From the NCBI RefSeq assembly GCF_020524005.1, contig NZ_JAIVKK010000006.1:124001-188000 (forward strand): a DNA stretch of 64,000 nucleotides, in the 5' to 3' direction. The position numbers were made by a program, and so were the translations under genes. Of this stretch, positions 43,299 through 52,560 are shown in pieces. Position 1 is the stretch's first letter, and the number at the start of each line of letters is the position of its first letter. This stretch comes from Microbulbifer aggregans. Lineage in GTDB: Bacteria > Pseudomonadota > Gammaproteobacteria > Pseudomonadales > Cellvibrionaceae. Below the pieces are notes generated by a model. It was not told where the DNA came from. It ran no database searches and saw only the letters and a list, made by a program, of their open reading frames with translations.

Positions 43299-44492
43299 AT
43301 GGATCTGACTCCCCGCAAAGACTACTTCGGTGATTTCGACCCCAGCCGCGTGTCCACACCCTGCTTCGTAGTGGATGAGATAGCGCTGCGCGACAATCTT
43401 GAAGTTCTTGCCGATGTACAAAAGCGCAGTGGCGCCAAGGTACTGGCGGCCCTGAAGGCGTTTTCCATGTTCAGCATCGGCCATATCGTGGCCGAGTATC
43501 TTTCCGGTACCTGTGCCAGCGGCATCAACGAAGCGCGCCTGGGATATGAGGAATACGGCGGTAAGGATCTCGGCAAGGAAGTACACGTGTTCAGTGCCGG
43601 CTACAAAGAGCAGGAACTGAAAGACATTCTGGAGTTTGCCCACCACGTTATTTTCAATTCGTTCTCGCAGTGGAAGCGCTACAAATCCCTGTGTCTGGAA
43701 GCGCAGAAAAAGCGCCCGGAGCTGCAGTTTGGCCTGCGTATCAACCCGGAACACTCCGAGGGCCACACACCGATCTACGACCCCTGCGCGCCCTGCTCGC
43801 GCCTGGGTATCGTGCGCTCACTGTTTGAAGGCGAGAGCCTGGAAGGGATCAGCGGTCTGCATTTCCACACGCTGTGCGAACAGGATTTCAAACCGCTGGA
43901 GCGCACCATCAAGGCGGTGGAAGAAAAGTTTGGCGACCTGATCCCGCAGATGGAGTGGATCAATTTCGGCGGCGGGCACCATATCACCCGCTGCGACTAC
44001 CAGGTGGAAGAACTGATCAGCGCGGTAAAGGCGTTTTCAGAAAAGCACGACGTGCAGGTTTATCTGGAACCGGGCGAGGCCGTGGCACTTTTCTGCGGTG
44101 TGCTGGTGGGCGAAGTCGTGGATCTGGCGTGGAATGGCAAAGACCAGGCCATCCTCGATGTCTCCGCCACCTGCCATATGCCGGATGTGATCGAGATGCC
44201 CTACCGCCCGGAAATTACCGGCGCATCGCTACCGGGAGAATTACCCCACAGCTATCAGCTTGGAGGCCAGAGTTGTCTCGCTGGCGACAGGATTGGCGAG
44301 TACAGTTTCGCGGATCCACTGAAAATCGGCGACCGGATTGTGTTTGAGGAAATGGCCTATTACACCATGGTCAAGACCAACACCTTCAACGGTATTCCAT
44401 TGCCGTCAATTGCGCTGTGGAATTCCGATACGGATGAACTCCGGATGATCAAAGAATTTGGTTACGAGGATTTCAAGAACCGGCTTTCGTGA
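43299..44492 (+). CDS. nspC: Carboxynorspermidine/carboxyspermidine decarboxylase
   Basis: 397 residues. It is a PLP-dependent fold III decarboxylase of the NspC subfamily. The cofactor lysine is Lys53 in VLAALKAFSMFS. Other motifs are GTCASGINEARLGYEEYGGK, FGLRINPEHSEGHTPIYDPC, GLHFHTLCEQD, INFGGGHHITRCDY, and YLEPGEAVALFCGV. It removes CO2 from carboxyspermidine to give spermidine. The serine-rich substrate sites of diaminopimelate decarboxylase are not seen. It begins 17 bp after a REP-like palindrome that may shape the mRNA. Confidence 0.95.
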   Translation: MDLTPRKDYFGDFDPSRVSTPCFVVDEIALRDNLEVLADVQKRSGAKVLAALKAFSMFSIGHIVAEYLSGTCASGINEARLGYEEYGGKDLGKEVHVFSAGYKEQELKDILEFAHHVIFNSFSQWKRYKSLCLEAQKKRPELQFGLRINPEHSEGHTPIYDPCAPCSRLGIVRSLFEGESLEGISGLHFHTLCEQDFKPLERTIKAVEEKFGDLIPQMEWINFGGGHHITRCDYQVEELISAVKAFSEKHDVQVYLEPGEAVALFCGVLVGEVVDLAWNGKDQAILDVSATCHMPDVIEMPYRPEITGASLPGELPHSYQLGGQSCLAGDRIGEYSFADPLKIGDRIVFEEMAYYTMVKTNTFNGIPLPSIALWNSDTDELRMIKEFGYEDFKNRLS

Positions 44493-44537
44493 TATTCCCG
44501 AGCCCGCCGCTTGTTGCTTTGATCTGAGCGCAGTGGC

Positions 44538-44649
44538 GGTGAAGCACCGGGTGAAAGGTTTCAAAACCGCTGTGGATACATCCCTGTACGCTGCGTCGGC
44601 GACGTCCCTGTCGCCGACGCTTTTGAAACCTTTCACCCGGCACTTCACC
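44538..44649. repeat. Nested palindrome family, copy 10 (core forward)
   Basis: 29-bp arms (44538-44566 and 44621-44649), complementary except the fixed dinucleotide, CA in both arms. The left arm starts GGTGAAGCACCGGGTGAAAG. The 54-nt core is identical to that of copy 7, although the arms differ. It is paired with copy 11. Confidence 0.92.
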
Positions 44650-44731
44650 TTAATTTTCTGAATTTATCACTTCGTAAGCAGCATGTATTGAACAACCGTT
44701 GGTTGCTACGAAGTCCACTACTTGACGCGAA

Positions 44732-44842
44732 GGCAGAGTGCCAGGTGCGGGTTTTCAGGAGCGTCGCAAACAGGATGTTTGCGCCGCAGCGCCCAGGGAT
44801 GGGTTCACAGCGGTCCTGAAAACCCGCACCTGGTACTCTGCC
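44732..44842. repeat. Nested palindrome family, copy 11 (core reverse)
   Basis: 29-bp arms (44732-44760 and 44814-44842) with one mismatch. The left arm starts GGCAGAGTGCCAGGTGCGGG. The core contains GCAAACAGGATGTTTGC and CCCAGGGATGGGTTCACAGC, closely matching the reverse complement of the copy 8 core. An 82-bp linker ending ACTTGACGCGAA separates it from copy 10. Confidence 0.9.
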
Positions 44843-44893
44843 GCCACCATTGGCTAAACATGGCCTCTATGGGCCGACCGCAGAGCTAGAACT

Positions 44894-45763
44894 ATGCACA
44901 CCGAAGACCCCAACATTTTCCTGGGCTCCGAGATTGAACAGCCGAAGCCAGAAGAAGCCCTGTTCCACATCCTGCCGATTCCCTATGAGGAAACCGTCTC
45001 CTATGGTGGCGGCACCGGCAAGGGCCCGGCCGCGATTATCGAAGCCTCTCACCAGCTGGAAACCTTCGACAACTTCTCCTCCCCCTGCGAGCTCGGCATC
45101 TATACCCGCGACGCCGTGGATGTCAGCGGCCCGGCGGAACAGGTGATGGAAAATATCGCCAGCGCCACCCGCGAGATCCTCGCCCTGGGCAAAATGCCCG
45201 TCGGCATCGGCGGTGAACACTCCGTCACCTGGGGCATCATCAAGGGCTACCTGGATGCAGGCATCACCGACTTCGGCGTCGTACAGATTGACGCCCACGC
45301 CGACCTGCGCGACCGCTACGAAGGCCACAAGCACAGCCACGCCAGCGTCATGCGCCTGGTGTGCGAAGCCGGTATCCCGCTGTTCCAGCTCGGCATCCGC
45401 GCCTACTGTGAAGAAGAAATGGATGCTCGCAAACAGTACAACGTCGGCTACCTGGACGCCCACGAGCTGGTCCCCACCCAGGTGCAATCCTTCGAACTGC
45501 CGGAAAACTTCCCCAGCAAGGTATTCTTCACCCTCGATATTGACGGTATGGACCCTTCCGTCTTCCCGTCCACCGGCACCCCGGTACCCGGCGGCCTGGG
45601 CTGGTACCAGACACTGAACCTGTTCGAATCCGTGGCCAAACAGCGCGAAATCATCGGCTTTGACCTGCTGGAATTCGCTCCCATCGAAGGCTTCCACGCC
45701 TACGAATTCGGTGCCGCTCACCTGCTGTACAAACTTATGGGTATCGTACAGCGCAACCAGTAA
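44894..45763 (+). CDS. speB: Agmatinase
   Basis: 289 residues of the arginase/agmatinase family. The manganese motifs are GIGGEHSVTWG, VVQIDAHADLRDRYEGHKHS and FFTLDIDGMDPSVFPSTGTP, followed by GFDLLEFAP. It hydrolyses agmatine to putrescine and urea. The HADLRDRYEG motif and the speA context separate it from the formiminoglutamase at 2813. It completes the set speA, speB, dehydrogenase and nspC. Two nested palindromes lie between it and nspC, so it may have its own promoter. Confidence 0.95.
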   Translation: MHTEDPNIFLGSEIEQPKPEEALFHILPIPYEETVSYGGGTGKGPAAIIEASHQLETFDNFSSPCELGIYTRDAVDVSGPAEQVMENIASATREILALGKMPVGIGGEHSVTWGIIKGYLDAGITDFGVVQIDAHADLRDRYEGHKHSHASVMRLVCEAGIPLFQLGIRAYCEEEMDARKQYNVGYLDAHELVPTQVQSFELPENFPSKVFFTLDIDGMDPSVFPSTGTPVPGGLGWYQTLNLFESVAKQREIIGFDLLEFAPIEGFHAYEFGAAHLLYKLMGIVQRNQ

Positions 45764-45994
45764 ATCGAGCCCATCCCTAAAGAATCCGGGAAAGAATCCG
45801 GGGTCTCGACCCCGGTCACAACTGCCCCATCAGTCACTGCCAGCCGATACGGCAGGCTGACAGTTCTTTGCGCCCAATGCGTTCAGTGGCGTAGCGCAAC
45901 CAATCGCAACCGGTTATTATTTGCGCAAAGTAAGTACTCGCTTCGCTACGGAGGTATAGACTGTGAAGGGGACAAATTTGGGGAAGGACGCACA

Positions 45995-46633
45995 ATGAAA
46001 ACAACTGCAAAAGTAGTTCTGTTTGCCGCCGGGTTGTTAACCCTGCTGTCGTTTGCCTTTGCCAAGCCTGCCGAGGCTCGTGGCTATCATCACGGCCACG
46101 GACATCACCACGGTTACTGGGGCCCCCGCTTCCGCGGGCCACGTATCGGCATTGGGCTGACCGTACCCATTCTGCCTGTGGGTTTCGTGAATCTGGCTGT
46201 AGGTGGACATCCGTATTACTACCAGGGCGGCTACTTCTATCAACCGGCACCCACTGGCTATGTGGTGGTATCCGCACCGCTCGGCGCTTCCGTACTCACC
46301 CTGCCGGCCAGCGCAGTGCGGGTTCAGATCGGTGGTTTTACCTACTACCAGTATGACAACGCCTACTACCAGTGGCAGCCGCGCGCGAGCCGCTATGTTG
46401 TAGTGCCGCCCCCCGCCGGGGTCGCCACCGTAGCCAGCACCGGCCCGGTCGTAGCGGGCCCGATAGCAGGAACTACCCAGGCCGCCTATAGCCCCGGGCA
46501 GGTGGTTGAATCCCTGCCGGTGGGTTATACCGCCGAGGTGATCAACGGGGTGCAGTATTACCGCTACGGCGGCCATTATTTCATGCCCACTCAGCGCGAT
46601 GGCCGCGAGGTCTATGTCGTGGTGCAGATCTAA
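45995..46633 (+). CDS. DUF6515-type secreted protein (paralogue 2)
   Basis: 212 residues. The signal peptide (MKTTAKVVLFAAGLLTLLSF) is followed by a short His/Gly stretch (GYHHGHGHHHGYWGP). Repeated Tyr-rich strands follow (NLAVGGHPYYYQGGYFYQPA, VVSAPLGASVLTLPASAVRV, IGGFTYYQYDNAYYQWQ), then a second similar half (LPVGYTAEVINGVQYYRYGG). The order of motifs (an FGGL/VGGHPYY strand, APVGA/APLGA, and a Y-x-W ending) parallels the protein at 38691, so they are distant paralogues. Function is unknown; an outer-membrane or periplasmic metal-binding role is only a guess from the His-rich region. Confidence 0.78.
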   Translation: MKTTAKVVLFAAGLLTLLSFAFAKPAEARGYHHGHGHHHGYWGPRFRGPRIGIGLTVPILPVGFVNLAVGGHPYYYQGGYFYQPAPTGYVVVSAPLGASVLTLPASAVRVQIGGFTYYQYDNAYYQWQPRASRYVVVPPPAGVATVASTGPVVAGPIAGTTQAAYSPGQVVESLPVGYTAEVINGVQYYRYGGHYFMPTQRDGREVYVVVQI

Positions 46634-46652
46634 ACAGTTATCCACAACCCCG

Positions 46653-46687
46653 AAAATGCCGCGGCCAGTCACCGCGGCATTTTTGTT
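46653..46687 (+). terminator. Rho-independent terminator
   Basis: Stem AAAATGCCGCGG/CCGCGGCATTTT with a 7-nt loop and a continuing T run (TTTTTGTTT), 20 nt after the DUF6515 gene. Confidence 0.9.
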
Positions 46688-46838
46688 TCCGCCCCAATCA
46701 CCTGTCCCGCGTCACACGTCCCCGAAACAGGTATCCCTGGTCATTTGCTAGGCTAAATTAATCTCGCCCCATCAAAAGAGGAGCCGTGTCCAACAGGCAG
46801 GGCAGGCTCAGCTGCGCTCACGCTAGCGGTCACAGCGT

Positions 46839-48656
46839 ATGAATGACTTCGACACCGAGATTTCGCGCTTTATCTGGGAAACCAAGTATCGCTACAGCAA
46901 TGGCGACCTGATCTGCGAGGCATCGGTGGAGGATAGCTGGCGGCGTCTGGCGCGGGTGCTCGCGCGTACCGAAAAGCGTGATCGCGGGCGCTGGGCCATG
47001 CGCTTCTTCCGCAATCTGGTGGATTTCCAGTTCCTGCCCGGGGGGCGCATTCTCGCCGGTGCCGGCACCAACCGGCACGTGACCCTGTTCAACTGCTTCG
47101 TCATGGGCACGATCGAAGATTCCATGGCGGCCATTTTCGAGCGCCTCAAGGAGTCGGCGCTGACCATGCAGCAGGGGGGCGGTATTGGCTGTGACTTTTC
47201 CACTCTCCGCCCCGCCGGTAGCCACGCGCAGCATACCGGCACGATCGCCTCCGGGCCGGTGTCCTTCATGCGTATCTGGGACGCGACCTGCGCAACCCTG
47301 CTTTCTACCGGCAGCCGCCGCGGTGCCATGATGGCTACCCTGCGCTGTGACCACCCGGATATCGAGCGTTTTATCGAGGCGAAGCGCGACCCGCGGGAGC
47401 TGCGCCACTTCAATCTTTCCGTGCTGGTCAGCGACGAGCTGATGACCGCCGTGGATCGGGATGAAGACTGGGCTCTGGTGTTTCCAGAGCAGATGCTCGA
47501 TGGCAGTGGCAGCGAGCAGGTCATGCGCCTCTGGAGCGGATCCGCAACGCTGCAACCCTGCCGCGTACTGAAGCGGGTACGGGCGCGCGACCTGTGGCGG
47601 AAAATCACCCGTGCCACCTATGACTATGCAGAGCCCGGGGTACTGTTCAGCGACCGGATCAACAGTCACAACAATCTCTACTACCGGGAACAGATCACGG
47701 CGACCAACCCCTGTGGCGAAATTCCGCTGCCCGCTTACGGTGCCTGCAACCTGGGCTCGGTGAACCTGATGCGGTTTGTACGAGCGCCGCTCACCAACCG
47801 CGCCGAAGTGGACTGGTCAGGCATCGCGGCCTGCACCGCCGTGGGTGTGCGGATGCTGGATAACGTGATCGACCTCTCGCACTACCCTCTGCCCGCACAA
47901 AAGAAACAGGCGCACGGCAGCCGCCGCATCGGTATTGGGATCACCGGCCTAGCCGATACCCTGATCGCCCTAGGATTGCACTATGACAGTGATGCGGCAC
48001 GACGCCTAGCCGCTCAGGTGATGCAGACGGTGCGCGATTCAGCCTACCAGGCGTCCATTGAACTGGCCGGAGAGAAAGGAGCTTTTCCCTATTTTTCCCG
48101 CGATGCCTACCTTGCAGGGGCGGATTTGAAGGCGCTGCCGGACACCCTGCGTCGGGGAATCGGGATCCACGGCATACGCAACAGCCACCTCATCGCAATC
48201 GCGCCAACCGGCACCATCAGCCTGCTGGCCAATGGCATATCCAGCGGTGTGGAGCCCGTGTTTGATTTCGAGCACCGGCGGCGGGTTTTGACGGAAAACG
48301 GCGATTACCGGGAGTTCGACATTGTCGACCCCATCTACCGGATCTGGCGAGAGCGCGGCGGCGATTCGCAACAGCTGCCAGCGGCATTCGTATCCGCGCG
48401 CCAGCTGTCGCCACAAGCGCACCTGCGCATGCAGGCGGCGCTGCAGCCCTATGTGGACAACGCGATCTCCAAGACTGTCAATGTACCGGAGCAGTACCCC
48501 TTCGCACAGTTTGAATCACTCTACCGCGAGGCTTTTACCCTCGGTCTCAAGGGATGTACCACATTCCGCCCCAACCCGGTCACCCAGGCGGTGCTCACTG
48601 CCGGCGAGCCAACACTTACCAGTCATTGCTGTGATATCGAACGGGAGGGAGAATAG
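46839..48656 (+). CDS. nrdJ: Adenosylcobalamin-dependent (class II) ribonucleotide reductase
   Basis: 605 residues. Motifs of the B12-type reductase are FLPGGRILAGAGT, NCFVMGTIEDSMA, MQQGGGIGCDFSTLRPAGS, the radical-site NPCGEIPLPAYGACNLGS (Asn, Cys, Glu of the active site) and APTGTISLLANGISSGVEPV. It reduces ribonucleotides to deoxyribonucleotides without oxygen, using adenosylcobalamin to make a thiyl radical. It is shorter than many NrdJ proteins and ends with a CC pair (TSHCCDIE), which may act as the reducing tail. No cobalamin riboswitch was recognised in the 205-bp upstream region. The start has no strong ribosome binding site. Confidence 0.92.
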   Translation: MNDFDTEISRFIWETKYRYSNGDLICEASVEDSWRRLARVLARTEKRDRGRWAMRFFRNLVDFQFLPGGRILAGAGTNRHVTLFNCFVMGTIEDSMAAIFERLKESALTMQQGGGIGCDFSTLRPAGSHAQHTGTIASGPVSFMRIWDATCATLLSTGSRRGAMMATLRCDHPDIERFIEAKRDPRELRHFNLSVLVSDELMTAVDRDEDWALVFPEQMLDGSGSEQVMRLWSGSATLQPCRVLKRVRARDLWRKITRATYDYAEPGVLFSDRINSHNNLYYREQITATNPCGEIPLPAYGACNLGSVNLMRFVRAPLTNRAEVDWSGIAACTAVGVRMLDNVIDLSHYPLPAQKKQAHGSRRIGIGITGLADTLIALGLHYDSDAARRLAAQVMQTVRDSAYQASIELAGEKGAFPYFSRDAYLAGADLKALPDTLRRGIGIHGIRNSHLIAIAPTGTISLLANGISSGVEPVFDFEHRRRVLTENGDYREFDIVDPIYRIWRERGGDSQQLPAAFVSARQLSPQAHLRMQAALQPYVDNAISKTVNVPEQYPFAQFESLYREAFTLGLKGCTTFRPNPVTQAVLTAGEPTLTSHCCDIEREGE

Positions 48657-48857
48657 GGAGAGTACGAGGTAAAGGGAGGCTTGAGCTGCAGTACGTTCAG
48701 AGAGGCGACGGATTGAGCTGGGAACCGGCCAAGCCTCTGAAAAATAGGCGCCTGAGTTTACCCTTCCTTACATACCGGCGCGGAACCGTCACCGCCTATG
48801 GGGTTCAAAGTAAGCAGAAGTTAGTTGCTCCTCTCAAACCCCCTAAGCTTCTATCAC

Positions 48858-48890
48858 CCCGATGCTGCCCCCAACATCGGGTTTTTTTTT
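48858..48890 (+). terminator. Rho-independent terminator downstream of nrdJ
   Basis: Stem CCCGATG/CATCGGG with a 10-nt loop, followed by nine T, about 200 nt after the nrdJ stop. The space between (48657-48857) holds no recognisable gene. Confidence 0.85.
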
Positions 48891-48919
48891 GACCTGGGTT
48901 TTATCCCGCGCCTTCGGAA

Positions 48920-50362
48920 TTAGTCGCCCTGGTAGTACTCGGGCGCCAGGTTGTCGAAGCGCGTGTATTTACCCACAAAGGCGGCGCGGCAGGTACCGAT
49001 TTCACCGTTACGCTGCTTGCCGATGATCAACTCTGCCATACCCTTGTCCGGGCTGTCTTCGTTGTAATACTCATCGCGATAAATAAACAGGATCACATCC
49101 GCGTCCTGCTCGATCGCACCGGACTCCCGCAGGTCCGAGTTCATCGGGCGCTTGTTGGGGCGCTGCTCCACGCCCCGGTTCAACTGCGACAGCGCGATGA
49201 CCGGGCACTCGTATTCTTTCGCCAGCGCTTTCAGAGAGCGTGAAATCTCGGAAATTTCCTGGGTACGGCCTTCCGTACTGCCCTTCACCTGCATCAACTG
49301 CAGGTAGTCCACCATTACCATGGCCGGCAGTGCACGGCGCTCGGCCTCTTCCCGTGTCAGCTTGGGATCGGCATGCATCAGTTTATTGGTGTGGTCGCGT
49401 ACGGTGCGTTTGACCCGCGCCCGCACCTCGCTGGGAGAGAGCCCCGGGGTGTCGTCGATATACATCCCCTTGCCTTTCATCTTCTGCACCGCACTGGAGA
49501 GCTTCGGCCAGTCGTCTTCCTGCAGTTTGCCGTTCCGGATACGGCCCTGATCGATACGACCAATAGACGACAGCATCCGCATGACGAGGCTGTCGGAAGG
49601 CATCTCCATACTGAAGATCAGGGTGGGCTTTTCCTGTGACAGCATGGCCGCTTCGATAAAGTTCAGAGCCAGTGCGGTCTTGCCCATGGAAGGACGAGCG
49701 GCGAGGATGATCAGCTCGCCGGGCTGCCAGCCGGATGTACGCTCATCCAGTTCCTGCAGGCCGGTACTGAGGCCAGTGATATCGCCCTCAGACTTGAACA
49801 GCTCGTCGATACGCTCGACGGTCTTCTTCAACAGGGCATCGACACCGACGAAGCCGCCCTCTTTGGCGCGCCCCTCGGCAATTTCTGCCACACGGCGCTC
49901 GGCCATCTGCAGCAGATCCAGCGAGCCCAGGCCGCCGGGATTAAAACTGGTACGGCTGATTTCACCCGCAGCCGCAATCAACTGGCGCAGCATGGAACGC
50001 TCGCGCACGATTTTGGCATAGGCAACGATATTCGCCGCCGACGGGGTATTTTCTGCCAGTTCAGCCAGGTAAGCCGGGCCGCCAATGTCCGCGAGCAATT
50101 CGCGACGGGCCAGCGCCTCGGCGAGCGTGACGATATCCAGCGGCTGCTCTTCGTTGGCAAGCTCCAGCATCACCGCAAAGATGGTGCGGTGCGCGGCAAC
50201 AAAGAAATCGCCCTCGCTCAACTGCTCCGCCACCGCGTCCAGGCGGCTGGCGTCCAGCATCAGGCCGCCGAGAACCGACTGCTCCCCTTCCACAGAATGT
50301 GGCAAAGGCGAGCTGGTAGCAGCTTCCTGTAGATCGTCGTCAGGCACAGCGTAATCGTTCAT
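48920..50362 (-). CDS. dnaB: Replicative DNA helicase
   Basis: 480 residues, full length. The N-terminal domain (HSVEGEQSVLGGLMLDASRL) and the RecA-like helicase domain are intact. The latter has Walker A ARPSMGKTALALN, LIFSMEMPSDSLVMRM, Walker B VMVDYLQLM, and ALSQLNRGVEQRPNKRPMNS then DLRESG. There is no intein. The hexamer unwinds DNA ahead of the replication fork. It lies downstream of rplI on the same strand, a common gene order in gammaproteobacteria. Confidence 0.97.
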   Translation of the reverse strand: MNDYAVPDDDLQEAATSSPLPHSVEGEQSVLGGLMLDASRLDAVAEQLSEGDFFVAAHRTIFAVMLELANEEQPLDIVTLAEALARRELLADIGGPAYLAELAENTPSAANIVAYAKIVRERSMLRQLIAAAGEISRTSFNPGGLGSLDLLQMAERRVAEIAEGRAKEGGFVGVDALLKKTVERIDELFKSEGDITGLSTGLQELDERTSGWQPGELIILAARPSMGKTALALNFIEAAMLSQEKPTLIFSMEMPSDSLVMRMLSSIGRIDQGRIRNGKLQEDDWPKLSSAVQKMKGKGMYIDDTPGLSPSEVRARVKRTVRDHTNKLMHADPKLTREEAERRALPAMVMVDYLQLMQVKGSTEGRTQEISEISRSLKALAKEYECPVIALSQLNRGVEQRPNKRPMNSDLRESGAIEQDADVILFIYRDEYYNEDSPDKGMAELIIGKQRNGEIGTCRAAFVGKYTRFDNLAPEYYQGD

Positions 50363-50502
50363 GTCGCAAAGTTTACCGGGCTCAGAAACAAATCAGGCGC
50401 TGAATTCACTCAGGAATCCAGCGCCCGATTGTAGCGCGGCTCGTCCAGCAATGGGTACGAAAGACTCAGACTTGCCAGACAACCACTTGTTGCAGGCTGA
50501 CC

Positions 50503-50949
50503 TTACTCGGCAGCAACTACAACTTTAACAGCGGCGATAACGTCGGCGTGCAGCTGCACGTCTACGTCGTACTCGCCTACTTCGCGCAGAGCGCCTTCCG
50601 GCAGCTTAACTTCAGCTTTGGCTACTTCAACGCCAGCAGCGGTGATCGCTTCAGCGATGTCACGCGTGCCGATGGAGCCGAACAGCTTGCCTTCGTCACC
50701 AGCGTTAGCGGTGATGGTAACAACCACTTCAGCCAGCTTCTCGGAGCGAGCAGTCGCTTCGGTCAGCTTGGCAGCAGCAGCCGCTTCCAGTTCAGCGCGC
50801 TTGGCTTCGAACTCAGCGATGTTCGCTGCGTTAGCCAGAATGGCCTTGCCAGTAGGCAGCAGGTAGTTGCGACCGAAGCCGGACTTAACGTCAACGCGGT
50901 CACCCACGTTGCCCAGTTTGCCTACTTTGTCGAGCAGAATAACTTCCAT
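50503..50949 (-). CDS. rplI: 50S ribosomal protein L9
   Basis: 148 residues. The N-terminal domain is [20 protein letters not shown], then [16 protein letters not shown]. The long connecting helix ([20 protein letters not shown]) and the C-terminal domain ([20 protein letters not shown]) are typical. It binds 23S rRNA at the L1 stalk base. A GAGGG site precedes the ATG. It is the last ribosomal gene of the rpsF-rpsR-(membrane gene)-rplI unit. Confidence 0.97.
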   Translation of the reverse strand: MEVILLDKVGKLGNVGDRVDVKSGFGRNYLLPTGKAILANAANIAEFEAKRAELEAAAAAKLTEATARSEKLAEVVVTITANAGDEGKLFGSIGTRDIAEAITAAGVEVAKAEVKLPEGALREVGEYDVDVQLHADVIAAVKVVVAAE

Positions 50950-50983
50950 CTCGGAACCCTCAGTTTCAGTTCTTTTGCGGCGA

Positions 50984-51823
50984 TCAGGCTTTATTGCCCG
51001 TCCGCGCGCGAATATCTATCCAGCTATCTATCAGTGCGAGGCCACACAGGAAGCCGGCCAGCGGCAGTGCCGCGATAACCAGCATCACATAGAGGGCGAT
51101 CAAGGGACCGCGCCCCCAGCCTTTCCGGGCCACCATCCAGTGAATCAGGCCAATGCCTGCCACCAGCATGGGGAATGCGACAACCGCACCCCAGAACACA
51201 AAATGCTCGCTGACCAGGCAGAAGATCCACAGCACCATGCCAACAGCCGCAACGGGCAAAGGCATGCGCAGGTTGTGGATTTCCTGCTGTAAACCACCCG
51301 GGTTGTACAGCATGGCCTGCCACCAACGCCCCAGCACCAGGGCCAGCGTCGCCGTGATCACCGATACCCAACTCAGGTATCCAGTGGCCTGGGTCTCGCT
51401 GTTGAACACCTGGCGTAACTGCTCGGTGTCAGCACCGGCTGTGGCCTCACTTGCGGCCTCCAGCAGGCTGGTCAGTATCCCCCCGGAAATCTGCGAAGTG
51501 AGCAGGATTCCCAATGAGGTAGCAACCACCAGCGCAATCAGCGCCCAGCTCCAGGCCCGCGTGGCACGCAGTACCAATGCTCCGGCCAGCACCCCCACAA
51601 AGTGGGTGATGGCCAACCCGGACATCAGCGGTGACATATAGCCAGCGCCCGCGGCGGCGACCACCGGCAGCACCGCCCAGACCAAAACAAACAGGCCGTC
51701 GCTGCTGCCGCGGCGCAACCCCACCAGTGCAAGCACTGCGGGGCTGATCAACGGAATCCCCACCATGGTGAGGAGCACCGCCCGCACGCGCGACCGCATG
51801 GAAAATTCAGCGATAGCGCGCAT
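50984..51823 (-). CDS. DUF2232-like multi-pass membrane protein
   Basis: 279 residues with about eight hydrophobic segments, for example [55 protein letters not shown] and [20 protein letters not shown]. The size and the position between rpsR and rplI match the YybS/DUF2232-like membrane proteins found at this locus in many bacteria. The function of the family is not established. The gaps to rpsR (41 bp) and rplI (34 bp) indicate it is in the operon. Confidence 0.82.
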   Translation of the reverse strand: MRAIAEFSMRSRVRAVLLTMVGIPLISPAVLALVGLRRGSSDGLFVLVWAVLPVVAAAGAGYMSPLMSGLAITHFVGVLAGALVLRATRAWSWALIALVVATSLGILLTSQISGGILTSLLEAASEATAGADTEQLRQVFNSETQATGYLSWVSVITATLALVLGRWWQAMLYNPGGLQQEIHNLRMPLPVAAVGMVLWIFCLVSEHFVFWGAVVAFPMLVAGIGLIHWMVARKGWGRGPLIALYVMLVIAALPLAGFLCGLALIDSWIDIRARTGNKA

Positions 51824-51864
51824 TAGATAGCTTCTTCTCTTGTGAAGCGACTAAGCAACGGGGC

Positions 51865-52095
51865 TTAGGCTTCGTGGCTGTCCGTGTACGGCAGCAGCGC
51901 AATGTAACGCGCGCGCTTGACCGCAGTGGCCAGCTGACGCTGATACTTGGCTTTGGTGCCAGTAATACGGCTCGGTACGATTTTGCCAGTTTCAGAGATG
52001 TAGGCTTTCAGGGTATCGAGATCTTTGTAGTCGATACGCTTAACACCTTCAGCGGTGAAACGGCAGAACTTACGACGACGGAAAAAACGTGCCAT
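51865..52095 (-). CDS. rpsR: 30S ribosomal protein S18
   Basis: 76 residues, the standard size. The sequence [40 protein letters not shown] and [15 protein letters not shown] is typical. It forms a heterodimer with S6 on the small subunit. It lies 12 bp after rpsF on the same strand. Confidence 0.98.
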   Translation of the reverse strand: MARFFRRRKFCRFTAEGVKRIDYKDLDTLKAYISETGKIVPSRITGTKAKYQRQLATAVKRARYIALLPYTDSHEA

Positions 52096-52107
52096 CTGAT
52101 AATCCCC

Positions 52108-52560
52108 TTACTCTTCGTCTTCGGTGTTATCGGAAGACGCGGCTTCTTGAGCGCCCTCGGAGGAGTCACTTTCGTCACGCTCAGAACGCTCACGACGCTC
52201 AGTACGCTCAGCGCGCGCAGCTTTGCGCTCGCGGGACTCTTTCTCGGCCTTCATGATCGGGCTTTCTTCAGTGATCGCTTCGTCTTCACGGATCACCAGG
52301 TTACGCAGCACCGCATCGTTGTACTTGAAGTTGGTGGTCAGTTCGGCCAGCGCTTCTTCAGTACACTCAACATTCATCAGAATGTAGTGAGCCTTGTGGA
52401 TTTTGTTGATCGGGTAAGCCAGACGGCGGCGGCCCCAGTCTTCCAGACGGTGTACGCTGCCACCGCTTTCGTTGATGGTCGCAGTGTAACGCTCGACCAT
52501 GCCGGCTACCTGCTCGCTCTGGTCCGGGTGAACCAGGAATACAATTTCGTAATGACGCAT
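52108..52560 (-). CDS. rpsF: 30S ribosomal protein S6
   Basis: 150 residues. The S6 domain is [40 protein letters not shown] and [12 protein letters not shown] charged C-terminal tail of about 50 residues follows, first Arg/Glu-rich ([20 protein letters not shown]) then acidic. Tails of this kind are subject to added glutamates in E. coli. It is the first gene of the operon, with an AAGGAG site and a good promoter upstream. Confidence 0.97.
   Translation of the reverse strand: MRHYEIVFLVHPDQSEQVAGMVERYTATINESGGSVHRLEDWGRRRLAYPINKIHKAHYILMNVECTEEALAELTTNFKYNDAVLRNLVIREDEAITEESPIMKAEKESRERKAARAERTERRERSERDESDSSEGAQEAASSDNTEDEE

Noticed and set aside
46634-46838. Cobalamin riboswitch before the class II ribonucleotide reductase
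   Set aside because: The region is mainly a terminator and a short leader. No B12-box-like conserved segment or suitable set of stems was seen.
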